DNA from: Deltaproteobacteria bacterium
Lineage (GTDB): Bacteria; Desulfobacterota; Syntrophia; Syntrophales; JAIPED01
Reading direction: 5' to 3'
Assembly (NCBI GenBank): GCA_021737325.1
Contig: JAIPED010000004.1
Span: forward strand, 1 to 56,264
Length of the DNA: 56,264 nucleotides
This document shows, piece after piece, positions 44,412-53,699 of this stretch. The first letter of the stretch is position 1. Each line of letters begins with the position of its first letter. The notes beneath the pieces are model-generated. The model saw nothing but the letters and a program-made list of their open reading frames with translations. It ran no database searches and was not told the DNA's origin. The position numbers and the translations under genes are program-made.

Positions 44412-45839
44412 CTAACTTCCCTGAGGTGGTTTTGCCCCGACGAACTCCACACCATCGCGGAGCCGTTGCAGGGTCTTTTCCCTGCCCAACGAAACCATTA
44501 CTTCATCAATGCCCGGAGAAACGGTTTTACCCGTTAGCACCACCCGTAGGGGTTGAGCGATATCTTTGAGTTTTATCCCTGTATCGGCGGCAAAATTCCT
44601 CAACAACTGCTCAATGCCCGCTTTGCTGTAATCCTGCAACTCCGCCAAGCATTGCGCGAATTGCGCCAAGATCGCACCAACAGAGGGAAGGAGAAATTTG
44701 TTCGCCGCTTCTTCGTCGTAGGCAACTTTATCCGCAAAGTAAAACATTCCCGCTTGTGCCATATCTATGAGGGTCTTGGAGCGGGTGAGTAGATCCGCGG
44801 TAACTTGTTGGAGGAAACCGTCAGCAGGATCATTGATGCCCACCTGCGCCAGAAAAGGCTTTAGCAACAAAGCGATTTCTTCCACGGTACCCGTCTTGAT
44901 GTAGTGCTGGTTGAGCCAGAGCAATTTTTCCTCGTTAAAAACAGCGGCGGATTTGCCCAAAGAACCCAGACCAAAAAAGGAAATTAGCTCCGCCAACGAA
45001 AAAATCTCCTGATCCTGATGCGACCAGCCCAGCCGTACCAGATAGTTGACCACGGCTTGCGGTAGATACCCCATCTCCTGATACGCCATCACCGAAGTGG
45101 CGCCATGTCGCTTGCTCAAACGAGCTTTATCCGCACCAAGGATCATCGGAACATGGCAGAAAACGGGCAACGGTAACCCCAGCGCGTTATAGAGCAGAAT
45201 TTGTCGCGGGGTATTATTGAGGTGATCATCGCCACGGATGATATGGGTAATGCGCATCTCGGCATCATCAACAACAACGGCAAAATTGTATGTGGGGAAG
45301 CCATCGCTACGGAAAACGACTAAATCGTCAAGCTCCTCGTTACGAAAAGCTACATTGCCCTTCAAAATATCATGAACAACGGTTTCGCCAAAATCAGGGC
45401 AACGAAAGCGCACCACCCTGCCTGCCCCCGCCACCAACCCCTTTTCACGACAGGTGCCGTCGTATTTGGGTTTCCTCCCCTGTGTTAGAGCTTCCTGGCG
45501 CTTGGCTTCCAACTGCGCGGGGGTACATTCGCAGTAATAAGCCTGCTTAGTGGCAAGTAATTTTTCTAAGTAAGCGCTGTAGATCTCGCCACGGACGGAT
45601 TGGAAAAACGGACCCTCATCCCAATCCAACCCCAGCCAGCGCATGGAATCCAGAATGGCCTGGGTCGAGGCGGCGGTGGAGCGCTCCTTATCGGTATCTT
45701 CTATGCGTAAGATAAAAGCACCGTTGTTGTGGCGGGCGTAGAGCCAGTTAAAAAGCGCCGTGCGGGCGCCACCGATATGCAGGTATCCTGTGGGAGATGG
45801 AGCAAATCTTGTCCTGATGTTGTTATCCACTGTCATCAT
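44412..45839 (-). CDS. gltX: Glutamyl-tRNA synthetase GltX
   Basis: The 475-residue class I synthetase has [20 protein letters not shown] with the HIGH-type motif HIGG at 21-24, [13 protein letters not shown] and the KMSKS-type motif in [12 protein letters not shown]. It charges tRNA-Glu (and tRNA-Gln in organisms using the transamidation route). Start ATGATG overlaps the mdh stop, so gltX is coupled to mdh. Only one gltX is seen in the window. Confidence 0.96.
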   Translation of the reverse strand: MMTVDNNIRTRFAPSPTGYLHIGGARTALFNWLYARHNNGAFILRIEDTDKERSTAASTQAILDSMRWLGLDWDEGPFFQSVRGEIYSAYLEKLLATKQAYYCECTPAQLEAKRQEALTQGRKPKYDGTCREKGLVAGAGRVVRFRCPDFGETVVHDILKGNVAFRNEELDDLVVFRSDGFPTYNFAVVVDDAEMRITHIIRGDDHLNNTPRQILLYNALGLPLPVFCHVPMILGADKARLSKRHGATSVMAYQEMGYLPQAVVNYLVRLGWSHQDQEIFSLAELISFFGLGSLGKSAAVFNEEKLLWLNQHYIKTGTVEEIALLLKPFLAQVGINDPADGFLQQVTADLLTRSKTLIDMAQAGMFYFADKVAYDEEAANKFLLPSVGAILAQFAQCLAELQDYSKAGIEQLLRNFAADTGIKLKDIAQPLRVVLTGKTVSPGIDEVMVSLGREKTLQRLRDGVEFVGAKPPQGS

Positions 45840-46762
45840 CCCTTCAGTTTTGCTACTAACTCAGCAACCGACTGGGCAGACTTTGATAGCATCTCTTTCT
45901 CAGCGGGGGAAAGCGTTAATTCAATTATGCTTTCCACGCCTCCCGCACCGAGTAACACAGGAACACCCATAAAAATTCCGTTTAACCCATACTCCCCTTC
46001 CAACAAAGCCGAACAGGGAAGAACCCTCTTGCTATCGCTGATAATCGCTTCCGCCATTAGCACCGCAGAAGAAGCGGGAGCGTAAAATGCACTGCCGGTT
46101 TTTAACAAGGAAACTATCTCTGCCCCACCGTTACGAGTGCGTTCCTCGATGCTCCTCAATTCCGCTTCGCCCAGAAAACTGCTTATCTGAATTCCCGCAA
46201 TTGTTGTGTAGCCGGTAAGAGGAACCATCGTATCGCCATGGCCGCCCAATACCATCGCCTGAATCTCGCTGGGGTTAATTCCCAGCGCGGCTGCAAGAAA
46301 AGCGCGATACCGCGCCGTGTCCAAAACCCCCGCCATACCCACAACGCGCTTTTTGGAAAAACCACTTGCGCCAAGCGCAACATGGCACATCGCATCTAGA
46401 GGGTTGCTCACAACAATTAAAACCGCCTGTGGGGAAAAACGAGCCACCTGCTGGGCAACACCGCCTACGATATCCTTGTTGATGTTTAGTAGATCATCGC
46501 GGCTCATTCCTGGCTTGCGAGCGATGCCAGCGGTAATGATGACCACCGAAGAATTGGCGCTTTCCTCGTAGGAGGTTGTGCCGCTGATATTGCCCCGATA
46601 GTTTTCTAGCGGCGCGGCTTGCATTAAATCTAACGCCTTGCCTTGGGCCAACCCCTCAACAACATCCACTAAAACAACATCGCCCAGTCCTTTTGCCAAA
46701 ATTCGTTGCGCCGCGCTCGCACCAACATTCCCCGCACCCACAACCGTTATTTTTTTATTCAT
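45836..46762 (-). CDS. mdh: Malate dehydrogenase (LDH-like type)
   Basis: It interconverts malate and oxaloacetate with NAD. The 308-residue protein has [36 protein letters not shown], in which the Arg following AGIA marks malate rather than lactate specificity, and [10 protein letters not shown] with the catalytic His. The ATG at 46762 follows GGAGAAGG; upstream in-frame codons lack a site. gltX follows with overlap. Confidence 0.93.
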   Translation of the reverse strand: MNKKITVVGAGNVGASAAQRILAKGLGDVVLVDVVEGLAQGKALDLMQAAPLENYRGNISGTTSYEESANSSVVIITAGIARKPGMSRDDLLNINKDIVGGVAQQVARFSPQAVLIVVSNPLDAMCHVALGASGFSKKRVVGMAGVLDTARYRAFLAAALGINPSEIQAMVLGGHGDTMVPLTGYTTIAGIQISSFLGEAELRSIEERTRNGGAEIVSLLKTGSAFYAPASSAVLMAEAIISDSKRVLPCSALLEGEYGLNGIFMGVPVLLGAGGVESIIELTLSPAEKEMLSKSAQSVAELVAKLKG

Positions 46763-46966
46763 CGCCTTCTCCACCGCTATAATTATCAAACAGGTCTTTG
46801 TTTTCCCCCAAGATAGCAAGGCTTCGCCCGTAAACACAAATGGAACGGAGATGTCAACGAGCGCGGGTATCCGTTGTTGTAGTAAATATCAGATTGACAT
46901 TTGCCCCGTTTTTGCGTGAGCTTGCGTCAAATAAGATACAAAATTGTAGCAAAAACGGAGCAAAAA

Positions 46967-47434
46967 ATGCCATTGAAAACCGTAGAATTGACCTCCACAA
47001 GCGCCGAACAAACTTTTGCTATCGGCTATTCACTCGGCACCAACGCCCGTAACGGCGATGTCTTTGCGCTGGTAGGAGAACTGGGCGCGGGAAAAACGGT
47101 TTTAACCAAGGGCCTTGCCCAGGGTTTTGGCGTTCCCTCCCACTGTGTTATAACCTCGCCCACATTCACCTTAATTAACGAATATGAAGGTGAGCGAGGG
47201 GTGTTGTTTCATTTGGATATCTACCGTCTTGCAAAATCGACAGATTTAACCGATATTGGTGCCGAAGAAATGCTGGGCTCCGAACGGGGTATCGCGGTTG
47301 TTGAATGGGCGGATAAGATGTCGGAGGCAATGCCGGAAGGCACCATTTTTATTCGTATTTCCGCAACGGATGAATCTTCCCGCAAGCTTGTCATTGCGGC
47401 GCCCGAACATTTTCCGTTGGCAACAATTGGTTAA
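46967..47434 (+). CDS. tsaE: tRNA t6A biosynthesis ATPase TsaE
   Basis: It is the ATPase partner of TsaB-TsaD in formation of t6A37 of ANN-decoding tRNAs. The 155-residue protein has Walker A GELGAGKTVLTKGLAQGFGV, ITSPTFTLINEYEG and HLDIYRL, followed by VVEWADKM, all diagnostic. The ATG at 46967 with GGAG upstream gives a family-typical length; an in-frame ATG at 46901 is less likely. lysC follows 26 bases downstream. Confidence 0.94.
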   Translation: MPLKTVELTSTSAEQTFAIGYSLGTNARNGDVFALVGELGAGKTVLTKGLAQGFGVPSHCVITSPTFTLINEYEGERGVLFHLDIYRLAKSTDLTDIGAEEMLGSERGIAVVEWADKMSEAMPEGTIFIRISATDESSRKLVIAAPEHFPLATIG

Positions 47435-47460
47435 GCAAATTTTGATGGAGGGTTATTGAT

Positions 47461-48681
47461 ATGGCTCTGGTTGTACAAAAATATGGCGGCACCTCGGTAG
47501 GAAGTATCGAGAAGATAGAGAATGTCGCCCGTAAGGTCGCTAGGGTAAAGGATGCGGGAAACGATATTGTGGTGGTGCTTTCCGCCATGTCGGGCGAAAC
47601 GGATCGGCTTATTAACCTCGCCCATAGCATCACACCTGACCCCGATGAACGCGAACTTGACTCCCTCGTTTCCACGGGCGAGCAGGTTACCATCACCTTG
47701 CTGGCAATGGCGCTCAATAAAATGGGCTACCGCGCCCGTTCGTTTCTGGGTTTTCAGATTCCGATTAAAACCGATTCCGCCTTCACCAAGGCGCGGATTG
47801 AGGACATCCTCGACGGGAAAATTCGTCAAGAGCTTAAGCGCGGCACGATTATTGTCGTTGCTGGTTTTCAGGGAATTGACGCGGAAGGAAACATTACCAC
47901 CCTCGGAAGAGGCGGCTCCGACACCTCGGCGGTAGCGGTGGCGGCGGCGCTAAAAGCCGATGTTTGCGAGATCTATACGGATGTCGATGGCGTTTATACC
48001 GCTGATCCTAACATCTGCCCCGATGCGCGACGGCTGGATAAAATCGCTTACGATGAAATGTTGGAACTGGCGCGGGCGGGAGCAAAGGTCTTACAGGCGC
48101 GTTCTGTCGAAATGGCAAAAAAACACGGCGTACCCGTTTATGTAAAATCAACTTTTTCCGACGAAGGCGGAACTTTGGTAACCAAGGAGGATGAGGAAAT
48201 GGAAAGAGAAGTAGTTGCAGGAGTTACCCAAGATAAGGATCAGGCAAAGATAACAATTGTTAAGGTTCCCGATAAACCAGGTATTGCGGCAAAGATTTTT
48301 GCCCCGCTGGCAGAAAACAACATCGTTGTTGATATGATAATTCAAAACGCAAGCGTGGAAGGCAACACGGATATGACCTTTACCGTCTCCCGCAAGGGAA
48401 TAAAGCAAGCCCGCCAAATTGTGGAAAATATTGCCAAGGAAATTGGTGCCAAGGAAGTGGTGGTCAACGAAAATGTCGCCAAAATTTCCATTGTCGGCGT
48501 GGGCATGGTCAGCCATTCTGGTGTCGCGGCCAAGATGTTCTCCACGCTTTATAAAGAAAATATTAACATTCTGATGATTAGCACCTCTGAAATCAAGGTC
48601 TCCTGCGTTATTGAATCTAAATACACGGAGTTGGCGGTAATAGCGCTCCACGAAGCCTTTGAGCTGGGGAAGAGGGATTAG
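47461..48681 (+). CDS. lysC: Aspartokinase LysC
   Basis: It phosphorylates aspartate at the head of the lysine/threonine/methionine pathway. The 406-residue protein has [16 protein letters not shown] at the N-terminus, [24 protein letters not shown], and two ACT domains from about residue 265 ([17 protein letters not shown] and [20 protein letters not shown]) for feedback control. GGAGG precedes the ATG. It is followed after two bases by the ComEA-like gene. Confidence 0.95.
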   Translation: MALVVQKYGGTSVGSIEKIENVARKVARVKDAGNDIVVVLSAMSGETDRLINLAHSITPDPDERELDSLVSTGEQVTITLLAMALNKMGYRARSFLGFQIPIKTDSAFTKARIEDILDGKIRQELKRGTIIVVAGFQGIDAEGNITTLGRGGSDTSAVAVAAALKADVCEIYTDVDGVYTADPNICPDARRLDKIAYDEMLELARAGAKVLQARSVEMAKKHGVPVYVKSTFSDEGGTLVTKEDEEMEREVVAGVTQDKDQAKITIVKVPDKPGIAAKIFAPLAENNIVVDMIIQNASVEGNTDMTFTVSRKGIKQARQIVENIAKEIGAKEVVVNENVAKISIVGVGMVSHSGVAAKMFSTLYKENINILMISTSEIKVSCVIESKYTELAVIALHEAFELGKRD

Positions 48682-48683
48682 AC

Positions 48684-49253
48684 TTGCCCAAGCAACTGGC
48701 AGGAATTTGGGGATTGCTCCTGTTATGCCTTTTGCTGTTTTGGGGATCTCACCGCTCCTGGCGTGAGCCCGATCATACCCGAGTACAGGATTTTTTGCAC
48801 GGCAAGGTGTTAGTGAGGATTGCGGATTCGCGAGGCGGTAGCGGTGTCTATGCCTCCATGGATCCCGCGCCCTTAAAGCATTTTCTCGCACTCGCTGGCC
48901 ATCATGAAGAAACGATAACTAACAATACCGCCTTGCTGACGAAGATACTCAACGGCGGGGAGAGCGTTTTTGTTGATTACGCGGGAACGGATAGGTTTTA
49001 CTCGTTAACCATGGGCAAGATGGGCGCTGCCGAAAGGCTCGCCTTGGGGCTGTGCCTGGATATGAACCTTGCCAGTAGCGCAGATTGGGATTTGCTGCCC
49101 GGCATTGGTAAAAAAACGGCAGAAAAAATAGTGGCGCAACGAGAAAAATTGGGCGCGTTGCGTAGCGCTGACGATCTGTTAGCGGTTAAGGGCATTGGTG
49201 CCAAAAAGCTTGCCCAGATAAGCCCCCATCTTTGTGAGGGGCAAGGAAGATGA
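48684..49253 (+). CDS. Membrane-anchored helix-hairpin-helix (ComEA-like) protein
   Basis: The 189-residue protein has one N-terminal hydrophobic anchor (LAGIWGLLLLCLLLFWG), a weakly conserved middle region and a C-terminal double helix-hairpin-helix (about 125-185: LDMNLASSADWDLLPGIG, then AVKGIGAKKLAQI) typical of ComEA-type DNA-binding domains. It could bind DNA at the cell surface during uptake, but no other competence gene is nearby. The start is TTG with AGAGGG upstream. The end overlaps the next gene by four bases. Confidence 0.8.
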   Translation: MPKQLAGIWGLLLLCLLLFWGSHRSWREPDHTRVQDFLHGKVLVRIADSRGGSGVYASMDPAPLKHFLALAGHHEETITNNTALLTKILNGGESVFVDYAGTDRFYSLTMGKMGAAERLALGLCLDMNLASSADWDLLPGIGKKTAEKIVAQREKLGALRSADDLLAVKGIGAKKLAQISPHLCEGQGR

Positions 49254-49885
49254 TGGCGATGCCCGAGCGAGAATTCTATTTTTCCACCATTCCTCTTCCC
49301 CCACCTCGTGCGGATATTTTCCGTCGGATGGGGTTTCGCCCAGGAGTAACGGTACTTGCGGATTCCCGTAGGGTGGCTATTGAGCAGAATATTGATGACG
49401 CGATGGCAATCATCGCCTTGCAAGGGATCGCAAAGGTCGTCCCTATCACCGCAATTGACGGGGAGAAAATTTCCTTGGCGGGGGGAAGGATATTTACCAG
49501 CGCGAAGCTGGCGGCATTTATCGGCACCGCCAAGGAGTTGCTGCTGCTTGCGGCAAGCGCGGGAAACGGCATTATGGCGGCAATAGAGGCGGCGCACCAA
49601 CAAAACGATTTGGCGCGGGCGGTCGTCTTTGACGCAACGGCAAGTGAAGTGGTTGATGGCGCTTTATCATGGATGCAGTCATTCCTCGCCAACACCCTCC
49701 GACGCGAGGGATACCTCGTGAACCAAAGGCGCTTCTCGGCGGGATATGGAGATTTTGCCTTGAGTCATCAACGCGATTTTTATGAGATTCTAGACTTACA
49801 GAGGATAGATATCACGCTCAGCGCTTCCTTCATCCTCATTCCCGAAAAATCGGTAACGGCTATTTGCCCCTTGTTGCGGAGTTAG
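49250..49885 (+). CDS. Free-standing MetH activation-domain-like protein
   Basis: The 211-residue product resembles the SAM-binding reactivation domain of cobalamin-dependent methionine synthase. The C-terminal RRFSAGYGDFALSHQRDFY (about 150-168) and SASFILIPEKSVTAI (181-195) match that domain's R-x-x-GY-x and S-x-x-P-x-K-S blocks. It lacks the folate, homocysteine and B12 modules. Free-standing versions such as TM0269 of Thermotoga are known, and in this cell it may reactivate a short MetH encoded elsewhere. It is coupled to the upstream HhH gene (ATGA). Confidence 0.75.
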   Translation: MMAMPEREFYFSTIPLPPPRADIFRRMGFRPGVTVLADSRRVAIEQNIDDAMAIIALQGIAKVVPITAIDGEKISLAGGRIFTSAKLAAFIGTAKELLLLAASAGNGIMAAIEAAHQQNDLARAVVFDATASEVVDGALSWMQSFLANTLRREGYLVNQRRFSAGYGDFALSHQRDFYEILDLQRIDITLSASFILIPEKSVTAICPLLRS

Positions 49886-49974
49886 CTCCACCGGTAACCA
49901 CCTCGTCTCGGAAAACCCTTAAGCGAAGATCCCCTTGTAGGTTAGCGTTCACGGATCCTTGCCCCCATTCTTAG

Positions 49975-50151
49975 AAAAGACCCTTGCGAAACTCGTTCAT
50001 CAAGCACCAACGCAAGAAAAGGCTTCTCGATTAAAGAAAATAACTGAAATATTTCAAACATATCTGGATTACCGCTGGAGCCTGCACTCGTGAAAACGGG
50101 TGCGGGAATGACCACAACAAGCCAAGCATTGCAGTTGCGCAAGAGTCTTTT
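49975..50151 (+). repeat. MITE-like repeat, copy C (complete)
   Basis: The 177-base unit has imperfect terminal inverted repeats, AAAAGACCCTTGCGAAACT and AGTTGCGCAAGAGTCTTTT (17 of 19 matching). TTAG lies at the left edge and again at the right edge. The flanks CCATTCT and AGAATGG are also inverted, so the repeats may extend to 49965-50158. Inside it carries the same block and the same TACCGCTGGAG...GCGGGAATGAC palindrome as copy A. No protein gene is apparent, although one frame stays open in all copies. It sits between a convergent gene pair. Confidence 0.8.
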
Positions 50152-50165
50152 AGAATGGCAGATCT

Positions 50166-50456
50166 TTACACCGCAAAATCAACGACAATGATACTAGTCG
50201 CAATGGAGCGCACATACTCCAAAACGGGGATATGCGCGGGATGTTGTTGATAGCGCATCAGGGCAGAGCTATCGGCAAACAGCGAAACCAGCGCATAATC
50301 GTAGGAGCGGGGAGTATGAAGAACATCCGCACCAAAGATAAATTCTTTAATTTCGGGAATCTGCGCAGGCAGTTGTGCAAATTTCTCGCCGAGTATTTGC
50401 GCCTCAGCCGCTCCCTTGCCTTCGTTAAACTTAATAACGACGATGTGTTTGATCAT
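50166..50456 (-). CDS. Dabb-domain protein (stress-responsive alpha/beta barrel)
   Basis: The 96-residue protein has the Dabb fold pattern: MIKHIVVIKF at the start, KEFIFGADVLHTPRSYDYALVSLF in the middle and YQQHPAHIPVLEYVR at the end. The conserved HP and Y residues are intact. Biochemical role is unknown for this family in bacteria. It is the last gene of a minus-strand run that includes the GpsA-like gene. Confidence 0.85.
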   Translation of the reverse strand: MIKHIVVIKFNEGKGAAEAQILGEKFAQLPAQIPEIKEFIFGADVLHTPRSYDYALVSLFADSSALMRYQQHPAHIPVLEYVRSIATSIIVVDFAV

Positions 50457-50552
50457 GGTAACGCACTCCTTTTATCAGTGGTTTCACTTCTGTTACGAGG
50501 CGCAAAGGCCACACCGCGTCCCCCCTACCCGTGAAAAAACCTACCGTGGCGG

Positions 50553-51761
50553 TTAAATGGTTCCCCAAGACGACAACCAACCACGGTCGCGCCGATACCA
50601 ATGGCGCGGAGCAATGGCGTAGAGCGCCCGTGATACTGGCCCCACATATTCGCGGTTACGCCGATCCAGCTGGCAAGCCTGCACTATCAGCTCCCGCGTT
50701 TCTTCCTTACTCGCGCTGGTGTTAAAAACATCGTAAGCGCAGTTAAACAGTGGGCTGTAGATATTGTGTTCGCGCAAAAAACTACGGATATTCCGTATTG
50801 TACTCGGTCCTTCAGGGGTGCCATCAATCATCTTCGTTACCCGCTGATGGGTGTTTTGATGGTCGCCATCAAACAGCTCAAAAAAATGCTTCCCATAGCG
50901 GTAGTTTTTACTCGCCTCAGAAGAAACAGTTACGAACATATCACCAACGCCCGATTGGGATAAAAACGCCTGAAAGCCTCCTCCCATCAGCTTACTAATG
51001 CTACGCATCTCCACCCCCGCACGGGTAAAGAGGGTGCCGGGGAGCGAATTCCCCAGATTCAAAGAGTCAGATACCCCCTTTAAGTTCGCGACGGTATTTT
51101 TCAGCGCCCCGCAGATCTCTACGCCCATGACATCGTAGTTGTAGTATGTGGAAAACTCTCTACGGTTGAAGTTAATTAGGTTCTCCTTAACAAAGAACGC
51201 CAATTTCTTCTCCCCCGCCACGGTAATACAAACGGGGTTGCCCAGGGCAATATCGGTATCAAAGAAGGGACCGCCAACACATAACAGGCGGTATTTATCT
51301 TCCAGCCCCTTGAGCGTCTCGCGCACAATCATTGAAGGGGTGAGCAACCTTTTGCCATCACTGCTGGCGATCATCCCTTTTAGCGGCGAGATGAGGCAAA
51401 TACCGCCTTCCCGCTCCCGAATAATTTCCCGACAGAAGGTTAAAAACTCACTAAGCCGCCCGACAGTCAACGCGAGAATAATAAAATCGTTATTTTTAAT
51501 AACATATTCCAGATCGTTGGTGGCACCAACCTTTTCGGGCAACTGCGGCACGCTATCAATACCACCGAGTTTTTTTGCCAAGTCATGCGTAAGATGGATG
51601 GGGTTGTAGCGCGTTTTGTTAATCTCCTGACAAATAGCCCCATCGTGGTAATAAAGATCCACCCGCCGATGGTCGCGACCAAACTTGTAAGCAAGCGCCG
51701 TTCCCAACCTGCCAGGACCAATGATGGCGACTCTTCCCGTGTGCAAATTATAAATGTTCAT
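50553..51761 (-). CDS. GpsA-like NAD(P)-dependent glycerol-3-phosphate dehydrogenase
   Basis: The 402-residue protein has a Rossmann start RVAIIGPGRLGTALAYKFG, NDFIILALTVGRLSEFL, LISPLKGM and the catalytic lysine block GVEICGALKNTVANLKG. These place it with GpsA-type dehydrogenases that make glycerol 3-phosphate for lipids. It is about 70 residues longer than typical GpsA and has a divergent GPGRLG nucleotide motif and a C-terminal extension, so altered substrate use is possible. It lies 19 bases downstream of mobA-like. Confidence 0.8.
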   Translation of the reverse strand: MNIYNLHTGRVAIIGPGRLGTALAYKFGRDHRRVDLYYHDGAICQEINKTRYNPIHLTHDLAKKLGGIDSVPQLPEKVGATNDLEYVIKNNDFIILALTVGRLSEFLTFCREIIREREGGICLISPLKGMIASSDGKRLLTPSMIVRETLKGLEDKYRLLCVGGPFFDTDIALGNPVCITVAGEKKLAFFVKENLINFNRREFSTYYNYDVMGVEICGALKNTVANLKGVSDSLNLGNSLPGTLFTRAGVEMRSISKLMGGGFQAFLSQSGVGDMFVTVSSEASKNYRYGKHFFELFDGDHQNTHQRVTKMIDGTPEGPSTIRNIRSFLREHNIYSPLFNCAYDVFNTSASKEETRELIVQACQLDRRNREYVGPVSRALYAIAPRHWYRRDRGWLSSWGTI

Positions 51762-51780
51762 ACCCCTTCTTCCTCTCGAT

Positions 51781-52392
51781 TTACTTCTCTTCGTTTTTAT
51801 CTCCTACGGGGATTCCACCCGCGATAAACTCCTCCCAATCATTGGGGGAGTTGATGTTGGCGAAGATCCGCCTCGCCTCTCCATATGGGGCAATCGCTTG
51901 CTCTGCGATAACAAGCTTCTTGTAGCCACGATAAAACCCCGTAATTTTGCGTTCGTCATCCTTGAGCAGCCGTTCAATCCTTTTGCGACAGCTTTTCCCA
52001 TAGATGGCATGTAGCGGTTGATACCTGCCATCCATCGTGGGTACGACAATGTCGTAGCCATCAACCTGAGAAATAAGGTGGCGAATGAACCCCTCTTCCA
52101 GAAAGGGCATATCACTGGCAACCACCAAACAATGGGAATGGGAGGCATAAACAAGCCCGCTATGGATGCCCGCCAAGGGTCCTTTGTTGGTATAGATATC
52201 GCCAACCACCACACAATCCATATCCACATAATCCTCAGGGCTATTGGTAACAATAATAACCTCGTTACAGGTGGCCTGCAGAATACGCATGGTGCGATCA
52301 ATGAGCCGCTCTCCCTCAACCGTGAGCAAGGCCTTTATTCTGCCCCCCATGCGTGAATTTTTTCCCCCCGCAATGATAACACCAGAAACCAT
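51781..52392 (-). CDS. MobA-like nucleotidyltransferase
   Basis: It is likely a molybdenum cofactor guanylyltransferase or a relative. The 203-residue protein starts GVIIAGGKNSRMGGRIKALL, the NTP-binding signature of MobA/MobA-like enzymes, and has KGPLAGIHSGL and VVASDMPFL with a metal-binding Asp. No other molybdenum cofactor gene is in the window. A MocA- or CofC-type role is the alternative. Confidence 0.8.
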   Translation of the reverse strand: MVSGVIIAGGKNSRMGGRIKALLTVEGERLIDRTMRILQATCNEVIIVTNSPEDYVDMDCVVVGDIYTNKGPLAGIHSGLVYASHSHCLVVASDMPFLEEGFIRHLISQVDGYDIVVPTMDGRYQPLHAIYGKSCRKRIERLLKDDERKITGFYRGYKKLVIAEQAIAPYGEARRIFANINSPNDWEEFIAGGIPVGDKNEEK

Positions 52393-52478
52393 TTGAACAA
52401 GCTCCCCATAAACGACCAGCGGCTACAAGGTTGTTGCCACTAAATTTAGCGTATCCTGGAAAAATAACCCGCCCTCTT

Positions 52479-53537
52479 CTATAGCGGACCCCGCTTTTGG
52501 GCGTGTATTCTTAGCGATTCTTCAATGAGGGAGGAGATTATTTCTTGCGGCATCATCCCAGAGCAGGCGGCCTGCTCAAAGAAAAAGGAGGAAGGCGCCA
52601 TTCCCGAGGAAGAGTTGGGGTCAGTGATAAGCACCTCGCCCTGGGAGGTATAAAAACCATCAATCCTCCCATATGAACGAAAGCCCAACGAACGAAATGC
52701 CCGCAAAACATCCCGCCTTATCTGCTCACAAATGGCGGGAGAAAATGATTTAGGCGGGGTAATTTTACGACATCTTCCGGGCATATACTTATCGTCATAG
52801 GTAAAAAACTCGCTCTGCGGGTGGATCTCGGTAATCTCTAACACTTCAGTCCCTCGTTCGTTTTCCAGCACTATGCAGGAAAATTCGATGCCTTCAATAA
52901 ACTCTTCCACCAACACCGCATTGTCCCACTGTAGCGCTACGGCAATCCCCTGCGGCAATTCATCCCAATTACGGATGATGGTAACACCAACGCTGGAGCC
53001 TTCCCGAGTCGGCTTTGTTACCACCGCAAGGCTAAATTCTTCTTGGAGCGCGGCCAACACACCAGCTTGATCGTTTTCCCAAACGCGCCTAACCACCAAA
53101 CGGCTATGCGGAACCCCAATACCGTCAGCGCGGAGGATCATTTGTTGTAGATATTTATCCATCCCCAGCGCCGAAGCTAAAACCCCTGCACCAGTATAGG
53201 GAATGCCTAATAGCTCCAAAACCCCCTGGATACAGCCATCATCACCGTATTTCCCGTGCAAACAGATGAACGCAAAATCAATCTCCGTCTTAAGCGCCTC
53301 ATAGGGAATCCACTTCGCTTCTTCTGCAAGCCGTTCGGAGATATCCACCGTGGTGTTTTGCGAGATTAGTTTCCAGGGAAGATGCCAAAGTCGCGCTCGC
53401 TCATCCAAAAAAAGCGCCACTGGTTCATAGCGGGTAGTATCCAGATTATCGTGGACATTGCGTCCGCTGTTTAACGAAACTTCTCTTTCGGAGGAGAGGC
53501 CACCAAAAACTATGCCCACACGCTTCTTTTCCGCCAC
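52479..53537 (-). CDS. D-alanine-D-alanine ligase family protein (Ddl-like)
   Basis: The 352-residue ATP-grasp enzyme starts VGIVFGGLSSEREVSLNSG, typical of Ddl, and has ICLHGKYGDDGCIQGVLELL, GIPYTGAGVLASALGMDK and VVTKPTREGSSVGVTII. Near the C-terminus the usual E-x-N-T-x-PGM reads ITDPNSSSGMAPSS, with Asp for the metal-ligand Glu and Ser for Pro. A peptidoglycan ligase is the likeliest role, but a different D-amino-acid or other ATP-grasp substrate is possible. Confidence 0.8.
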   Translation of the reverse strand: MAEKKRVGIVFGGLSSEREVSLNSGRNVHDNLDTTRYEPVALFLDERARLWHLPWKLISQNTTVDISERLAEEAKWIPYEALKTEIDFAFICLHGKYGDDGCIQGVLELLGIPYTGAGVLASALGMDKYLQQMILRADGIGVPHSRLVVRRVWENDQAGVLAALQEEFSLAVVTKPTREGSSVGVTIIRNWDELPQGIAVALQWDNAVLVEEFIEGIEFSCIVLENERGTEVLEITEIHPQSEFFTYDDKYMPGRCRKITPPKSFSPAICEQIRRDVLRAFRSLGFRSYGRIDGFYTSQGEVLITDPNSSSGMAPSSFFFEQAACSGMMPQEIISSLIEESLRIHAQKRGPL

Positions 53538-53611
53538 CTTCTTTTCTCCTTGTCGTTTTTTCCCTGCGTCAGTGTTTCTTGGGGGAATATTCCCGCGCTT
53601 TACCTGCCAAA

Positions 53612-53635
53612 ACCCGCGCCCCCGTTAGCGCGGGT
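53612..53635 (-). terminator. GC-rich hairpin after the AlbA-like gene
   Basis: The perfect 8-bp stem ACCCGCGC/GCGCGGGT with an 8-base loop is followed on the minus strand by TTTT. It lies about 65 bases past the truncated AlbA-like gene and before ddl. The T-run is short, so termination would be partial. Confidence 0.45.
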
Positions 53636-53699
53636 AGCAGACAATGTCAAAGCTCACCGACGGCAATGTGGCGTAAAAGCTCGCCAAGAGCGCCAAGCA

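Noticed and set aside
49975-50100. Peptide of about 38 residues (KTLAKLVHQ...RWSLHS) in the MITE as a real gene
   Set aside because: Copies differ by many amino-acid-changing substitutions and there is no start codon or ribosome binding site; it is probably fortuitous.
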